64,000 nt of DNA from Aureibaculum marinum (GTDB lineage: Bacteria > Bacteroidota > Bacteroidia > Flavobacteriales > Flavobacteriaceae): positions 124,001 to 188,000 of the forward strand of contig NZ_RPFJ01000006.1 of the NCBI RefSeq assembly GCF_003813905.1. Reading direction: 5' to 3'. The notes under the pieces are model-generated. The model did no database searches and was not told where the DNA came from. It saw only the letters and a list, made by a program, of their open reading frames with translations. Of the stretch, positions 17,686 to 27,142 are shown in pieces. Position 1 is the stretch's first letter; every line of letters starts with the position of its first letter. The position numbers and the translations under genes are program-made.

Positions 17686-18680
17686 TGAAAATAAACTTTG
17701 CACATCATCAATCAGCACATTGTGAAAATGGTGTGGTTTCAAATTTATTAAAGCATAAAGGTTATCAAGTTAGTGAACCTATGGTTTTTGGAATAGGGTC
17801 AGGACTTTTTTTTGTTTATATCCCATTCTTAAAAGTAAATTATGCACCTGTTATCAGTTTCAGGCCTATGCCAGGAATTATTTTTAAAAGGTTTGCTAAT
17901 CGTGTAGGAATCAAAATAAAACGTTTTAAATTTCAAAACGAAAAAAAAGCAGAGAAAGCATTAGAACTTGAGTTAAAACGTAATAATCCTGTAGGCTTAC
18001 AGGTTGGAGTATATAATTTAACCTATTTTCCAGATGAATACCGTTTTCATTTCAATGCCCATAACTTAGTTGTTTATGGTAAAGAAAAAGATACCTATTT
18101 AATTAGTGATCCTGTAATGGAGACTACAACAACCTTAACTAAAAAAGAACTCAATAGAGTACGTTTTGCAAAAGGAGCGATGTCTCCTAAAGGGCATATG
18201 TATTATCCCATTGACTTTCCAAAAGAGTTGAAGTTAGAAAAAGCCATTGTTAAAGGAATTAAAACCGTTTGTCGAGATATGTTAGCTCCAGTACCTTATG
18301 TTGGTGTTAGGGGAATGAGAACTATAGCTAAATTAATACGAAAATGGCCTAAGAAAAAAGGGGTTAAAATAGCAAATCATTATTTAGGGCAGTTGGTTCG
18401 AATGCAGGAAGAAATTGGAACAGGTGGCGGAGGATTCCGTTTTATTTATGGAGCTTTTTTGCAAGAAGCTTCGGTAATTTTAAATAATACTAAATTGAAG
18501 GAATTGTCAATAGAAATTACTGAAATTGGTGATTTATGGAGAGATTTTGCTGTTGATGCTTCTAGAATTTATAAGAACAGAAGTGTTGAGTTGGACGCCT
18601 ACAATAAGGTAGCTGATAAATTGATGGAGTTGTCCTATAAGGAAGAAGAATTTTATAAAAAATTAAAAAAATCAATATAA
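17685..18680 (+). CDS. BtrH N-terminal-domain protein, candidate acyl-ACP transferase
   Basis: A 331-residue protein with an N-terminal BtrH/cysteine-peptidase-like domain (about 1-150). The likely nucleophile Cys13 is in HHQSAHCENG, and NAHNLVVYG (about 126-134) carries a His where the family has its second catalytic residue. The C-terminal helical region (190-331) resembles DUF4872. BtrH in butirosin synthesis moves an aminoacyl chain from an ACP to an amine, so this gene is a candidate for transferring an ACP-bound polyene or resorcinol precursor. That role is inferred. It starts at the last base of the upstream stop. Confidence 0.75.
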   Translation: MKINFAHHQSAHCENGVVSNLLKHKGYQVSEPMVFGIGSGLFFVYIPFLKVNYAPVISFRPMPGIIFKRFANRVGIKIKRFKFQNEKKAEKALELELKRNNPVGLQVGVYNLTYFPDEYRFHFNAHNLVVYGKEKDTYLISDPVMETTTTLTKKELNRVRFAKGAMSPKGHMYYPIDFPKELKLEKAIVKGIKTVCRDMLAPVPYVGVRGMRTIAKLIRKWPKKKGVKIANHYLGQLVRMQEEIGTGGGGFRFIYGAFLQEASVILNNTKLKELSIEITEIGDLWRDFAVDASRIYKNRSVELDAYNKVADKLMELSYKEEEFYKKLKKSI

Positions 18681-18775
18681 AAAAGACTACCTAATAGTAT
18701 CTATCAAAAAATATAAGTAGTTTTTTAGTTATTTTAAACAATAGAAATCTGTTCCGATAAAATACCAAAATCTTT

Positions 18776-18783
18776 TATATTTG
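18776..18783 (+). promoter_or_regulatory. Candidate -7 element for the exporter genes
   Basis: TATATTTG fits TAnnTTTG, 71 bases before the ABC ATPase start, in the 174-base gap that ends the preceding gene run. The matching upstream TTTG is not seen, so the element marks a possible internal promoter only. Confidence 0.35.
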
Positions 18784-18854
18784 GTTTAGTAAAATAGCCC
18801 AATTACTTGTATAATAACTGTATGCTAACGATAAAATGCATAATATAATTTTAA

Positions 18855-19610
18855 ATGAACCTGTCAGTAATCCATATCAATAACGTTTATAAAAAATATA
18901 AAGGAGCTGATGTTTTCTCTATTAATAATCTTAGTTTAGAGATTAACAAGGGCGAAATTTACGGATTGCTCGGTCCTAATGGTGCAGGTAAAACAACTTT
19001 AATTTCAATGCTTTGCGGGTTGTTAAAACCAACTTCAGGTCAAATAACCATTAAAGGGTTATCTTTTAAAGACAATGCTAAACAAATAAAGCAGACTATA
19101 GGTGTAGTTCCACAAGAATATGCATTATATCCTACGCTAACTGCTTACGAAAATTTAATGTATTTCGGGGCAATGTATGGATTGTCAGGCACTGATTTAA
19201 AATTTAAAGTGACTGAAAGTTTAGAGCATTTAGGACTTTCAAAATTTCAAAATAAAAAAATTAGAACATTTTCAGGAGGTATGAAGCGTCGGGTAAATCT
19301 TATCGCTGGAATTTTACATCAACCTGAAATTTTATTTTTAGATGAACCAACGGTTGGAGTTGATGTGCAATCTAAAAATGTAATTATGGAGCATCTAAAG
19401 ATGTTAAACAAAAACGGAACTACTATAGTTTATACATCACATCATTTAAATGAAGCAGAAACATTCTGTTCTAAAGTTTCTATTATTGATAATGGGTCAA
19501 TTGTGGCTTCTGGTACACCAAAAGAACTCATGCAAAATAGTACAGGTGCAAATAATTTAGAAGATGTATTTATACAATTAACTGGTGAAGCTCTAAGAGA
19601 TTATGCTTAA
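18855..19610 (+). CDS. ABC transporter ATP-binding protein (ABC-2 exporter)
   Basis: A 251-residue ATPase: Walker A GPNGAGKT (about 40-47), signature SGGMKRR, Walker B ILFLDEPTVGVD and the switch His in TSHHLNE. It is of the drug/polysaccharide export class, close to DrrA/NodI. It overlaps the permease start by eight bases. Within the pigment cluster it most likely powers export or membrane insertion of flexirubin or a precursor. Substrate is inferred. Confidence 0.93.
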   Translation: MNLSVIHINNVYKKYKGADVFSINNLSLEINKGEIYGLLGPNGAGKTTLISMLCGLLKPTSGQITIKGLSFKDNAKQIKQTIGVVPQEYALYPTLTAYENLMYFGAMYGLSGTDLKFKVTESLEHLGLSKFQNKKIRTFSGGMKRRVNLIAGILHQPEILFLDEPTVGVDVQSKNVIMEHLKMLNKNGTTIVYTSHHLNEAETFCSKVSIIDNGSIVASGTPKELMQNSTGANNLEDVFIQLTGEALRDYA

Positions 19611-20892
19611 ACTTATTAGCTCTACATATAAAGAAATGTTGTTGTTATCACGTGATTTAGGCGGTTTGGTAATTCTTTTTGTAATGCCATTAGTTTTAAT
19701 TATCACCATTACACTTATTCAAGATAGTTCTTTTAAAACTATTAACGAAGCTAAAATTCCTATTCTTTTTGTTGATAACGATAAAGAAGAAATTTCTAAT
19801 ACTATTTTAGAAAATTTAAACAGTAATGATGCCTTTGAAATTGTTACAAAACAAGATGATGTTTTCTTTACTGAAGAGACGGCAAAATCAGCAGTTTTAA
19901 AAGGAAAATATCAGCTTGCTGTGATTATTCCTAAAAATTTAAGTTCTGATTTGGATAAAAAAGTAAATCAAAATGTAGCCAAAATCCTTAGCGAATTTGG
20001 TGTAGATGATGAGCCTAAATCCACCGATGAAGTTATTCTTAATAAAGAAATTAAGTTGTATTTTGATCCTGCTGTTCAAAAATCGTTCAAAAATGCAGTA
20101 ATGAATAATATAGATAAAATGATTTCTAGAATAGAATCTAAATCTATTTATAAAGCTTTTCAAGAAGAACTGGGAGAGGCAGAACAGAAACAACAAAATC
20201 CGTTATTAACAAATAGTAATTTTGTGTCATTTAAAGAGATAAATCCAAAAGAAGGACAAGGAGTTACTTTACCTAATTCAACGCAACATAATGTGCCAGC
20301 ATGGACACTTTTTGCCATTTTTTTTATAGTTATTCCTCTTTCTATCAATATTGTAAAAGAAAAAAATCAAGGTACTTTTGTGCGGTTGCGAACAAATCCA
20401 GTTTCATATTTAACGGTATTAGGAGGTAAATCAATTACTTACTTAATAGTGTGTTTGATTCAGTTTTTACTAATGTTAGCTGTTGGTGTTTTTCTATTAC
20501 CATTGTTAGGATTACATGCTCTAGAAGTAGGTTCTAACTTTATAACATTATTTATTGTTGCCTTATTTTCAGGATTGGCAGCTGTAGGTTTTGGCATTTT
20601 ATTAGGTACATTGGCTACTACACCAGAACAATCTGCTCCATTAGGGGCAACTATGGTGGTTATTCTAGCTGCTATTGGTGGTGTTTGGGTGCCAGTTTTT
20701 CTTATGCCCAATTTTATGCAACTTATTTCAAATATTTCACCGATGAATTGGGGGCTTAATGCTTTTTATGATGTTTTATTGCGTAATGGAGGCATCATGG
20801 AAGTGTTGCCAGAAATAGGATTGCTATTGTTGTTTTTTATTGTAACAGTAACCATTTCTATATGGTATGATAAAAGACAAAGAACAGTTTAG
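19603..20892 (+). CDS. ABC-2 type permease of the pigment exporter
   Basis: A 429-residue membrane protein with one N-terminal helix (about 19-42), a large extracytoplasmic domain (about 45-225) and five C-terminal helices from AWTLFAIFFIV onward (about 230-425). This is the usual ABC-2 topology with an extended outer loop. It pairs with the ATPase through an eight-base overlap. The large periplasmic domain resembles those of exporters that move lipids or pigments. Confidence 0.9.
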   Translation: MLKLISSTYKEMLLLSRDLGGLVILFVMPLVLIITITLIQDSSFKTINEAKIPILFVDNDKEEISNTILENLNSNDAFEIVTKQDDVFFTEETAKSAVLKGKYQLAVIIPKNLSSDLDKKVNQNVAKILSEFGVDDEPKSTDEVILNKEIKLYFDPAVQKSFKNAVMNNIDKMISRIESKSIYKAFQEELGEAEQKQQNPLLTNSNFVSFKEINPKEGQGVTLPNSTQHNVPAWTLFAIFFIVIPLSINIVKEKNQGTFVRLRTNPVSYLTVLGGKSITYLIVCLIQFLLMLAVGVFLLPLLGLHALEVGSNFITLFIVALFSGLAAVGFGILLGTLATTPEQSAPLGATMVVILAAIGGVWVPVFLMPNFMQLISNISPMNWGLNAFYDVLLRNGGIMEVLPEIGLLLLFFIVTVTISIWYDKRQRTV

Positions 20893-20936
20893 TAAATTAT
20901 AAAACATTAGTAAATGTCATAAAAGGAATTCATAAT

Positions 20937-21359
20937 ATGCAAAAAATATCATATATTTCAAAAATACGAGTTCGTTTTAACGAAACCGACCCTTTAGGTA
21001 TCGTTTGGCATGGTAATTATATTACCTATTTTGAAGATGGAAGAGAAGCGTTTGGAAGAGTACATGGTATTTCTTACTTAGACATAAAGAAAAATGGTTT
21101 TGCTACTCCTATAGTAAAATCTTCTTGTGAACATAAGTTGCCTTTAAAATATGGAGATATAGCTACCATTGAAACTACTTTTGTAGATTCACCAGCAGCA
21201 AAAATGAACTTTACTTATAAAATATTTAACCCAGAAGGTAAGTTGGTGTGTACTGGAGAAACGGTTCAGGTGTTTACGGATAATAAAGGAGAATTGTGTT
21301 TAACTATTCCTAAATTTTTTGCTGCATGGAAGCAAAAAGTTGGAATAAACTTCCCCTAA
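20937..21359 (+). CDS. 4HBT-type acyl-thioesterase
   Basis: A 140-residue hot-dog thioesterase. The catalytic Asp lies in NETDPLGIVWHGNY (about 14-27), the signature of the 4-hydroxybenzoyl-CoA/YbgC family. It could release a finished aryl polyene acid from ACP or CoA or clear stalled chains. It begins 44 bases after the exporter permease. A gap of 122 bases follows, before the next ketosynthase. Confidence 0.9.
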   Translation: MQKISYISKIRVRFNETDPLGIVWHGNYITYFEDGREAFGRVHGISYLDIKKNGFATPIVKSSCEHKLPLKYGDIATIETTFVDSPAAKMNFTYKIFNPEGKLVCTGETVQVFTDNKGELCLTIPKFFAAWKQKVGINFP

Positions 21360-21437
21360 TTTATCATAGTATAAGAATCTATTTTAAGCTATAATTGTTC
21401 ACGATAAAGTTATGCTTATCAACAAAATACTTTTAAC

Positions 21438-21445
21438 TACTTTTG
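21438..21445 (+). promoter_or_regulatory. Candidate -7 element for the polyene synthase genes
   Basis: TACTTTTG fits TAnnTTTG, 36 bases before the GTG start of the next ketosynthase, within a 122-base gap. The spacing to the start is suitable for a promoter, but no clear upstream element is visible. Confidence 0.38.
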
Positions 21446-21481
21446 CAACTAATATTTAAATAGTAAATTCGTTTTTTATTC

Positions 21482-22627
21482 GTGTCTAAGATTTATTTAA
21501 CATATAATAATATTATTTCTAGCCTTGGTTTTACCACTACTGAAAATATTGAGAATATCTCAAAAGACATTTCTGGAATAGAAAAGATAGAAGATATTAA
21601 TTTATCTCAAACGCCAATTTATACTTCTTTAGTAAATACAATAAAACTAGATAATACTTTTAAAAAGTTAGGAAACATCAATGATTTTACTCGGCTAGAA
21701 AAATTAATGATTTTATCATTACACGATGTGTTGACGGAATCAAATGTGAAAATAACACCTAAAACAGGCCTTATCATTTCAACTACAAAAGGAAATATAG
21801 ATGTGCTAGATAGTTCCTCTAAATTTTCTAAAAAGAGAGCTTATTTATCTGAATTAGCAAAGCAGATTCAACGTTTTTTTGGATTTAAAAATGAAGCTAT
21901 CGTTTTGTCTAATGCTTGTGTTTCAGGTGTTTTGGCAATTTCAGTAGCAAAAAGACTGATAAAATCAGATATGTATGATAATGTATTTGTAGTAAGTGGA
22001 GATATTGTTTCTAAATTTATAATTTCAGGATTTCAATCTTTTCAAGCTATTAGTGATAGTTCTTGTAAACCTTTTTCAAAAAATAGAACAGGAATAAATA
22101 TTGGTGAAGCTGCGGCTTCAGTATTGGTAACTTCTCAAAAGGAAAATTTAGCTCCCGATGCTGTAGAAATTTTGGGAGATGCTTCATGTAATGATGCCAA
22201 TCATATTTCAGGACCTTCTAGAACAGGCGAAGGTTTATATAGAAGCATGTTATCAGCCTTTAATGAGGCTAATATTAAAACAACTGAAATTGATTATGTT
22301 TCTGCACATGGTACTGCAACTAATTACAATGATGAAATGGAAGCCATTGCTTTCGATAGAATAAATTTAGAAAAAGTTTCTATTAATAGTTTAAAAGGTT
22401 ATTATGGACACACTCTCGGAGCTTCTGGTTTGCTTGAATCTATTGTAGGTATGCAATCTTTATATAACAATACGTTATATGCTTCTTATGGATTTGATGA
22501 AATAGGTGTGTCAAAACCATTAAATATAATTAAAGAAACAACAGAAAAACCCTTAACTACTTTTTTAAAAACGGCATCAGGTTTTGGAGGTTGTAATACA
22601 GCTGCAATTTTTAAAAAAGTACTATAA
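21482..22627 (+). CDS. Beta-ketoacyl-ACP synthase (polyene chain), GTG start
   Basis: A 381-residue KAS I/II-type condensing enzyme with a complete triad: Cys146 in SNACVSGV, His276 in SAHGTAT and His310 in YYGHTLGASG. The chosen GTG start gives the expected N-terminal strand MSKIYLTYNN; no ATG lies nearby. It is slightly shorter than the usual 400-410 residues. With the following genes it forms the iterative condensing system of the aryl polyene branch. Confidence 0.88.
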   Translation: MSKIYLTYNNIISSLGFTTTENIENISKDISGIEKIEDINLSQTPIYTSLVNTIKLDNTFKKLGNINDFTRLEKLMILSLHDVLTESNVKITPKTGLIISTTKGNIDVLDSSSKFSKKRAYLSELAKQIQRFFGFKNEAIVLSNACVSGVLAISVAKRLIKSDMYDNVFVVSGDIVSKFIISGFQSFQAISDSSCKPFSKNRTGINIGEAAASVLVTSQKENLAPDAVEILGDASCNDANHISGPSRTGEGLYRSMLSAFNEANIKTTEIDYVSAHGTATNYNDEMEAIAFDRINLEKVSINSLKGYYGHTLGASGLLESIVGMQSLYNNTLYASYGFDEIGVSKPLNIIKETTEKPLTTFLKTASGFGGCNTAAIFKKVL

Positions 22628-22628
22628 T

Positions 22629-23249
22629 TTGAAATTAGAAACTTACATATCAACCTATTGTCATATTAGAAATAATAAGATTTTAATAAATGGAAAGCCT
22701 TTTATTAAAGATGCTTTTGATACTGATTTTTCAATCTTTTCTAAAAAAGTGTATAAAGATTTAAATTTAAGTTATCCAAAGTTTTTTAAAATGGATAACT
22801 TAAGTAAATTAGCATTTTTGGCAGCAGAATGTGTTTTAAATAGAGAAAAGACCAATGAAGACGATAACATTGCAATTGTATTGACAAATAGAGCATCTAG
22901 TTTAGATACGGATAGAAAACATCAATCAAGTATTCAAGATAAAGAGAGTTATTATCCCAGTCCTGCAATATTTGTATATACCTTGCCAAATATTGCCATA
23001 GGAGAAATAAGTATTAAGCATCAGTTAAAGAGTGAAAATGCATTTTTTATTCTCGATGCTTTTAATGCAGAGTTTTTACATAATTATGCATGTAGTTTAC
23101 TCGAAAATAATAAAGCAGAAAGTGTACTGTGTGGATGGGTAGATTATGACAATGAGAAATATGACTGTTTTATGTACAAGGTATCTCAAATAGGAGATAT
23201 AAAACATACAATTAACAAATTACAAAACCTGTATAAAATAAAGGATTAG
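22629..23249 (+). CDS. Degenerate ketosynthase-like partner (N-terminal half only)
   Basis: About 206 residues from a TTG one base after the upstream stop. An in-frame TTG further up would lie inside the ketosynthase gene. The sequence resembles the N-terminal half of a ketoacyl synthase (Ketoacyl-synt_2/chain-length-factor type): NLSKLAFLAAECVL and NIAIVLTNRASSLDTD, then SESVLCGWVDYDNEKYDCF. It has neither the Cys nor the His motifs, so it cannot condense by itself. A role as non-catalytic partner of the ketosynthase just upstream is inferred. Confidence 0.78.
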   Translation: MKLETYISTYCHIRNNKILINGKPFIKDAFDTDFSIFSKKVYKDLNLSYPKFFKMDNLSKLAFLAAECVLNREKTNEDDNIAIVLTNRASSLDTDRKHQSSIQDKESYYPSPAIFVYTLPNIAIGEISIKHQLKSENAFFILDAFNAEFLHNYACSLLENNKAESVLCGWVDYDNEKYDCFMYKVSQIGDIKHTINKLQNLYKIKD

Positions 23250-23507
23250 ATGGAAGCTTTAAAATTAGAATTAAAAGAAAAAATTATAGAACAACTTAAT
23301 TTAGAAGATATTTCTATAGAAGAAATAGGAGATAATGATCCTCTTTTTGGTGATGGATTAGGATTAGACTCTATAGATGCCCTAGAATTAATAGTAATGC
23401 TAGATAAAGATTATGGTATTAAATTGACAGATCCAAAAGAAGGAAAAAAAATATTTGAATCTGTTGCCATTATGGCTGCTTATATTACTGAAAATAGAAC
23501 TAAATAA
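23250..23507 (+). CDS. Acyl carrier protein (polyene side)
   Basis: An 85-residue ACP with phosphopantetheine Ser41 in GLGLDSIDALEL. It begins at the base after the upstream stop and ends one base before the next ketosynthase. It lies among the aryl polyene condensing genes, so it most likely carries the coumaroyl-primed polyene. It is clearly different in sequence from the ACP at 13146. Confidence 0.93.
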   Translation: MEALKLELKEKIIEQLNLEDISIEEIGDNDPLFGDGLGLDSIDALELIVMLDKDYGIKLTDPKEGKKIFESVAIMAAYITENRTK

Positions 23508-24707
23508 ATGTCAAAAAGAGTTGCCATTACTGGGATGGGTATTATTTCTTCAATTGGAAATTCAGTTGAAGAGAATTTGAGTGCCTTACTCAAAAGTAAG
23601 CATGGTATTTCTCGGATATCGAATATTCATACGCGGCATAAAGATGAAATTATGGTTGGTGAAATTACACTATCTAATGAAGAATTGATAGAGCAATTGA
23701 ATTTACCAGAAACTAATAATTACTCCAGAACAGCGATGTTGGGAGTAATTGCAGCTAAACAAGCTGTTGTTAATGCTAATATTACAAATATTAATGATTG
23801 TAAAACAGGATTAATTTCTGCAACTAGTGTTGGAGGTATGGACATGACCGAAAAATACTATTATGAATATTTAGAAGATAACACCAATCATAAATATATC
23901 GGAGGACATCATGCAGGTGATTCAACTCATAAAATAGCCGAACAATTAGGAATAACTAATTTTGTTACTACGATAAGCACTGCGTGCTCTTCATCAGCTA
24001 ATGCTATAATGTTAGGAGCTAGAATGATAAAATCAGGTAAGTTAGATAGGGTAGTAGTTGGTGGGGCCGATTGTCTTTCTAAATTTACTATTAATGGGTT
24101 TAAAACATTAATGATTTTATCAGAAACATATTGTAAACCTTTTGATAGAGATAGATCTGGTTTAAACTTGGGTGAAGCAGCAGCTTTTTTAGTATTAGAA
24201 TCTGAAGAAATTGTAGTGAAACAAAATAAAAAAGTATTGGCCTATATTGCTGGTTATGGAAATGCTAATGATGCTTTTCATCAAACAGCATCTTCAGGAG
24301 ATGGTGAAGGAGCTACTTTGGCTATGCAAGCAGCCTTCAAAGTTTCTGGGCTACAGCCAAATCAAATTGATTATATTAATGCTCATGGTACAGCAACATT
24401 AAATAATGATTTATCAGAAAGTGTTGCCATACAACGTGTTTTTGGTGAAAATATACCAGATTTAAGCTCTACAAAAGCTTTTACAGGTCATACGTTAGCC
24501 GCAGCTGCTGCAATTGAAGCAGTGTATTCTGTATTGGCATTACAAAATAATACCATATTTCCTAATTTAAATTATAACAATGCTATTGAGCAAACAGGAA
24601 TTGTTCCTGTAACTTCAATAAAGAAAAAAAATATTAATCATGTGCTTTCTAATTCTTTTGGTTTTGGAGGCAATTGCTCTACTCTAATATTTTCAAAAAA
24701 ACTATGA
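23508..24707 (+). CDS. Beta-ketoacyl-ACP synthase (FabF-like, polyene chain)
   Basis: A 399-residue KAS II-type enzyme with Cys160 in STACSSSAN, His293 in NAHGTAT and His328 in FTGHTLAA, so catalytically complete. It immediately follows the ACP and overlaps the degenerate partner gene by four bases (ATGA). In aryl polyene systems such a ketosynthase works with a chain length factor; the overlap here suggests equal synthesis of both subunits. Confidence 0.92.
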   Translation: MSKRVAITGMGIISSIGNSVEENLSALLKSKHGISRISNIHTRHKDEIMVGEITLSNEELIEQLNLPETNNYSRTAMLGVIAAKQAVVNANITNINDCKTGLISATSVGGMDMTEKYYYEYLEDNTNHKYIGGHHAGDSTHKIAEQLGITNFVTTISTACSSSANAIMLGARMIKSGKLDRVVVGGADCLSKFTINGFKTLMILSETYCKPFDRDRSGLNLGEAAAFLVLESEEIVVKQNKKVLAYIAGYGNANDAFHQTASSGDGEGATLAMQAAFKVSGLQPNQIDYINAHGTATLNNDLSESVAIQRVFGENIPDLSSTKAFTGHTLAAAAAIEAVYSVLALQNNTIFPNLNYNNAIEQTGIVPVTSIKKKNINHVLSNSFGFGGNCSTLIFSKKL

Positions 24708-25768
24708 ATTCCTGTTATATAAATAGCGTTGCCTGTGTTTCAGCTCAAAATACTTTAAGGAATGATCACTTTTTGGAGGAAGTGGTTTTTTATGATGAAA
24801 ATATTATTTCTGCTATAAATCCTGTTTATAAAGAATATATTCCTCCAGCAGCTGCTCGACGAATGGCAAAAGGGGTAAAAATTGGTGTGGTGGCTTCTGC
24901 TATGGCATTAAAAGAAGCCTATATTACCATACCTGATGCCATTATTACAGGAACAGGAATGGGCTGTTTACAAGACTCTGAAAAATTTGTAAGTAGTATG
25001 ATTACTAATGATGAGCAGTTTTTAACACCTACATCTTTTATTCAATCTACACACAATACTGTAGGTGCACAAATTGCATTGGGTTTACAGTGTAAAGCTT
25101 ATAATTTTAGTTATGTTAACGGAGCTGTTTCTTTTGAATCTTGCTTAATAGACGCTCAATTAATGTTTCAAGAACAAGAAGTAAAGCATATTTTGGTTGG
25201 AGGTGTTGATGAGCATGGTGCACATACTAATAATTTGCATAAGTTAATTGGTCATATTAAAAAAGAACCTGTTTCTACAGTTCAACTATTAAATTCGAAA
25301 ACACCAGGTACTATCTTCGGAGAAGGAGCTTCCTTTTTTTTATTGTCAGATAAAAAGGAACATGGTTCATATGGTAAGTTAGTAGATGTTGAAATAATAA
25401 ATACTATTAAACTGGAAAACATAATAGATCGCGTTTTGCACTTCTTAAACCGTAATGGCATTAGTGTAGAAGATATTGATGCTGTTATTCTAGGTAATAA
25501 TGGAGATGTAGAGTTTGATAATTATTACAACAAATTACAAGATGGTCTTTTTAAAAATACTCAACAGTTAGCTTATAAACATCTGTTTGGAGAATATAAT
25601 ACTGTGTCTGCAACTGGTTTTTGGGTCGGAGCTAAAATATTAAAATCACAAACAGTACCTAATGTGCTAAAAATTAATAATAAGAGGTCTAATAGTTATA
25701 AAAACATCTTATTATATAATCAATATAGAGGAGAAAACCATAGTTTCGTATTATTACAATCATGTTAA
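24704..25768 (+). CDS. Chain length factor-like ketosynthase homologue lacking the catalytic triad
   Basis: About 354 residues from the ATG at 24704, which overlaps the upstream stop (ATGA). It has the ketosynthase fold (STHNTVGAQIAL, FGEGASFFLL) but reads SYVNGAVSFES where the active Cys should be (Gly140), GNNGD instead of NAHGT, and no GHT motif. It should be a non-catalytic partner that sets chain length for the ketosynthase just before it, as ApeC does in Proteobacterial aryl polyene clusters. Confidence 0.85.
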   Translation: MNSCYINSVACVSAQNTLRNDHFLEEVVFYDENIISAINPVYKEYIPPAAARRMAKGVKIGVVASAMALKEAYITIPDAIITGTGMGCLQDSEKFVSSMITNDEQFLTPTSFIQSTHNTVGAQIALGLQCKAYNFSYVNGAVSFESCLIDAQLMFQEQEVKHILVGGVDEHGAHTNNLHKLIGHIKKEPVSTVQLLNSKTPGTIFGEGASFFLLSDKKEHGSYGKLVDVEIINTIKLENIIDRVLHFLNRNGISVEDIDAVILGNNGDVEFDNYYNKLQDGLFKNTQQLAYKHLFGEYNTVSATGFWVGAKILKSQTVPNVLKINNKRSNSYKNILLYNQYRGENHSFVLLQSC

Positions 25769-26526
25769 AATTTGAACGTGTAAATAGCTTCTTTTTTGTA
25801 GTAGTTCTTTTGGTTTACACATTTGAAGTCCCTAAATTTTTGTACTTTTTTATTTTTTTAGTTTGGTTAGTGATAACTATAATTGGTTCATTTCATATCA
25901 GATGGAATTATCATCTTAAAGCATTACATTCTAATCCACATACTAATAAGAAACAAGTGGCTATTACCTTTGACGATGGTCCAAATTTGGAATTCACACC
26001 TCAAATATTAACATTTTTAAAAAAGCATAATATAAAAGCTACTTTTTTTTGTGTTGGAAAGCAGATTGAAAATCATCCGAAATTGTTTAATCAAATAGTT
26101 AATCAAGGACATGTAGTGGGAAATCATTCTTACAGTCATTCTAATAATTTTGGTTTTTTTTCTCATAAAAAAGTTCTTGATGATGTGAATAAGTGTAATG
26201 AGTTGATATATGAAAATTTAAATGTAAATTCAAATCTTTTTAGACCTCCTTTTGGTGTAACAAATCCAGCTATAAGAAAAGCAATTGCAAAAACAAGACA
26301 TCACGTAATAGGCTGGAATGTTAGGTCATTAGATACTAAAATTAAAAACCCTGAAAAAATTCTAAAAAGAATTACGAAACGTCTTAAACCAGGTGATGTA
26401 ATTTTATTACATGATACCAATAAAAGAACTCTAGTTGTTTTGGAACAGTTATTGTTATTTTTACATGAACATCAATTTGAAACTACTACGGTAGATAAAT
26501 TATTTGAAATAGAAGCTTATGTTTAG
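25762..26526 (+). CDS. NodB-type polysaccharide deacetylase
   Basis: A 254-residue protein with two N-terminal hydrophobic segments (about 8-45), then a NodB domain: catalytic Asp motif AITFDDGPN (about 69-77) and metal motif HSYSH (about 122-126). Such enzymes remove N-acetyl groups, often from cell-surface sugars. The short overlap with the upstream gene places it in the pigment operon. Its target here is unknown; it may act on a sugar or amide in the envelope-anchored pigment. Confidence 0.9.
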   Translation: MLKFERVNSFFFVVVLLVYTFEVPKFLYFFIFLVWLVITIIGSFHIRWNYHLKALHSNPHTNKKQVAITFDDGPNLEFTPQILTFLKKHNIKATFFCVGKQIENHPKLFNQIVNQGHVVGNHSYSHSNNFGFFSHKKVLDDVNKCNELIYENLNVNSNLFRPPFGVTNPAIRKAIAKTRHHVIGWNVRSLDTKIKNPEKILKRITKRLKPGDVILLHDTNKRTLVVLEQLLLFLHEHQFETTTVDKLFEIEAYV

Positions 26527-27142
26527 AATGCTATTTACATTTCTATTGCTAACAACAACCACAATTTATTCCCAACAGGTAATGACACCTAAGGAAATAA
26601 CTGATTTAAAAAAAAATGTAAAAATTGTGGCTCAAAAAACAACAACTATAAATAGTGATTTTGACCAATTTAAGCATATGGAATTTTTATCTGATGCTAT
26701 AAAAACATCTGGTAAAATGAAATTTAAAGCTCCAAAATTGGTAAAATGGTCATATACAAAGCCTTTTCAATATAGTGTGGTTTTTAAAGAAGGAAACTTA
26801 TTGATTAATAACGAAGGTAAAAAAAGTGATGTTAATATTGGCTCTAATCAATTGTTTCAACAGCTTAACCAACTTATTGTAAAAAGCATTAGCGGAGATA
26901 TGTTTGATGAAACTGAGTTTACCATGAATTTTATTAAAACCACAGAGAACTATATTGTTACTTTTAATTCTAAAGATGCGGAGCTTAAAAAGTATATCAA
27001 ACAATTTATATTGTATTTTGATAAAGAGAATTACACTGTTATGGAAGTGAAGATGGTTGAACCTTCAGATGACTATACCCATATAATTTTTAAAAATCGT
27101 ATAGAAAATCAAACCATAAAGGATGAGGTTTTTAAAAATTAA
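26519..27142 (+). CDS. LolA-like lipoprotein carrier
   Basis: A 207-residue exported protein with a signal peptide (about 1-19, ending YSQ) and the half-barrel pattern of LolA (KTTTINSDFDQFKHMEFL, KWSYTKPFQYSVVF, YFDKENYTVMEVKM). LolA ferries lipoproteins across the periplasm. Here, in the pigment operon and overlapping a small lipoprotein, it may carry the hydrophobic pigment to the outer membrane. It overlaps both neighbours (8 and 20 bases). Confidence 0.85.
   Translation: MFRMLFTFLLLTTTTIYSQQVMTPKEITDLKKNVKIVAQKTTTINSDFDQFKHMEFLSDAIKTSGKMKFKAPKLVKWSYTKPFQYSVVFKEGNLLINNEGKKSDVNIGSNQLFQQLNQLIVKSISGDMFDETEFTMNFIKTTENYIVTFNSKDAELKKYIKQFILYFDKENYTVMEVKMVEPSDDYTHIIFKNRIENQTIKDEVFKN

Noticed and set aside
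18681-18726. Imperfect hairpin with T run after the BtrH-like gene
   Set aside because: Arms (GACTAC and GTAG with flanking A/T) pair only partly over a loop longer than 20 bases; too weak to call a terminator.
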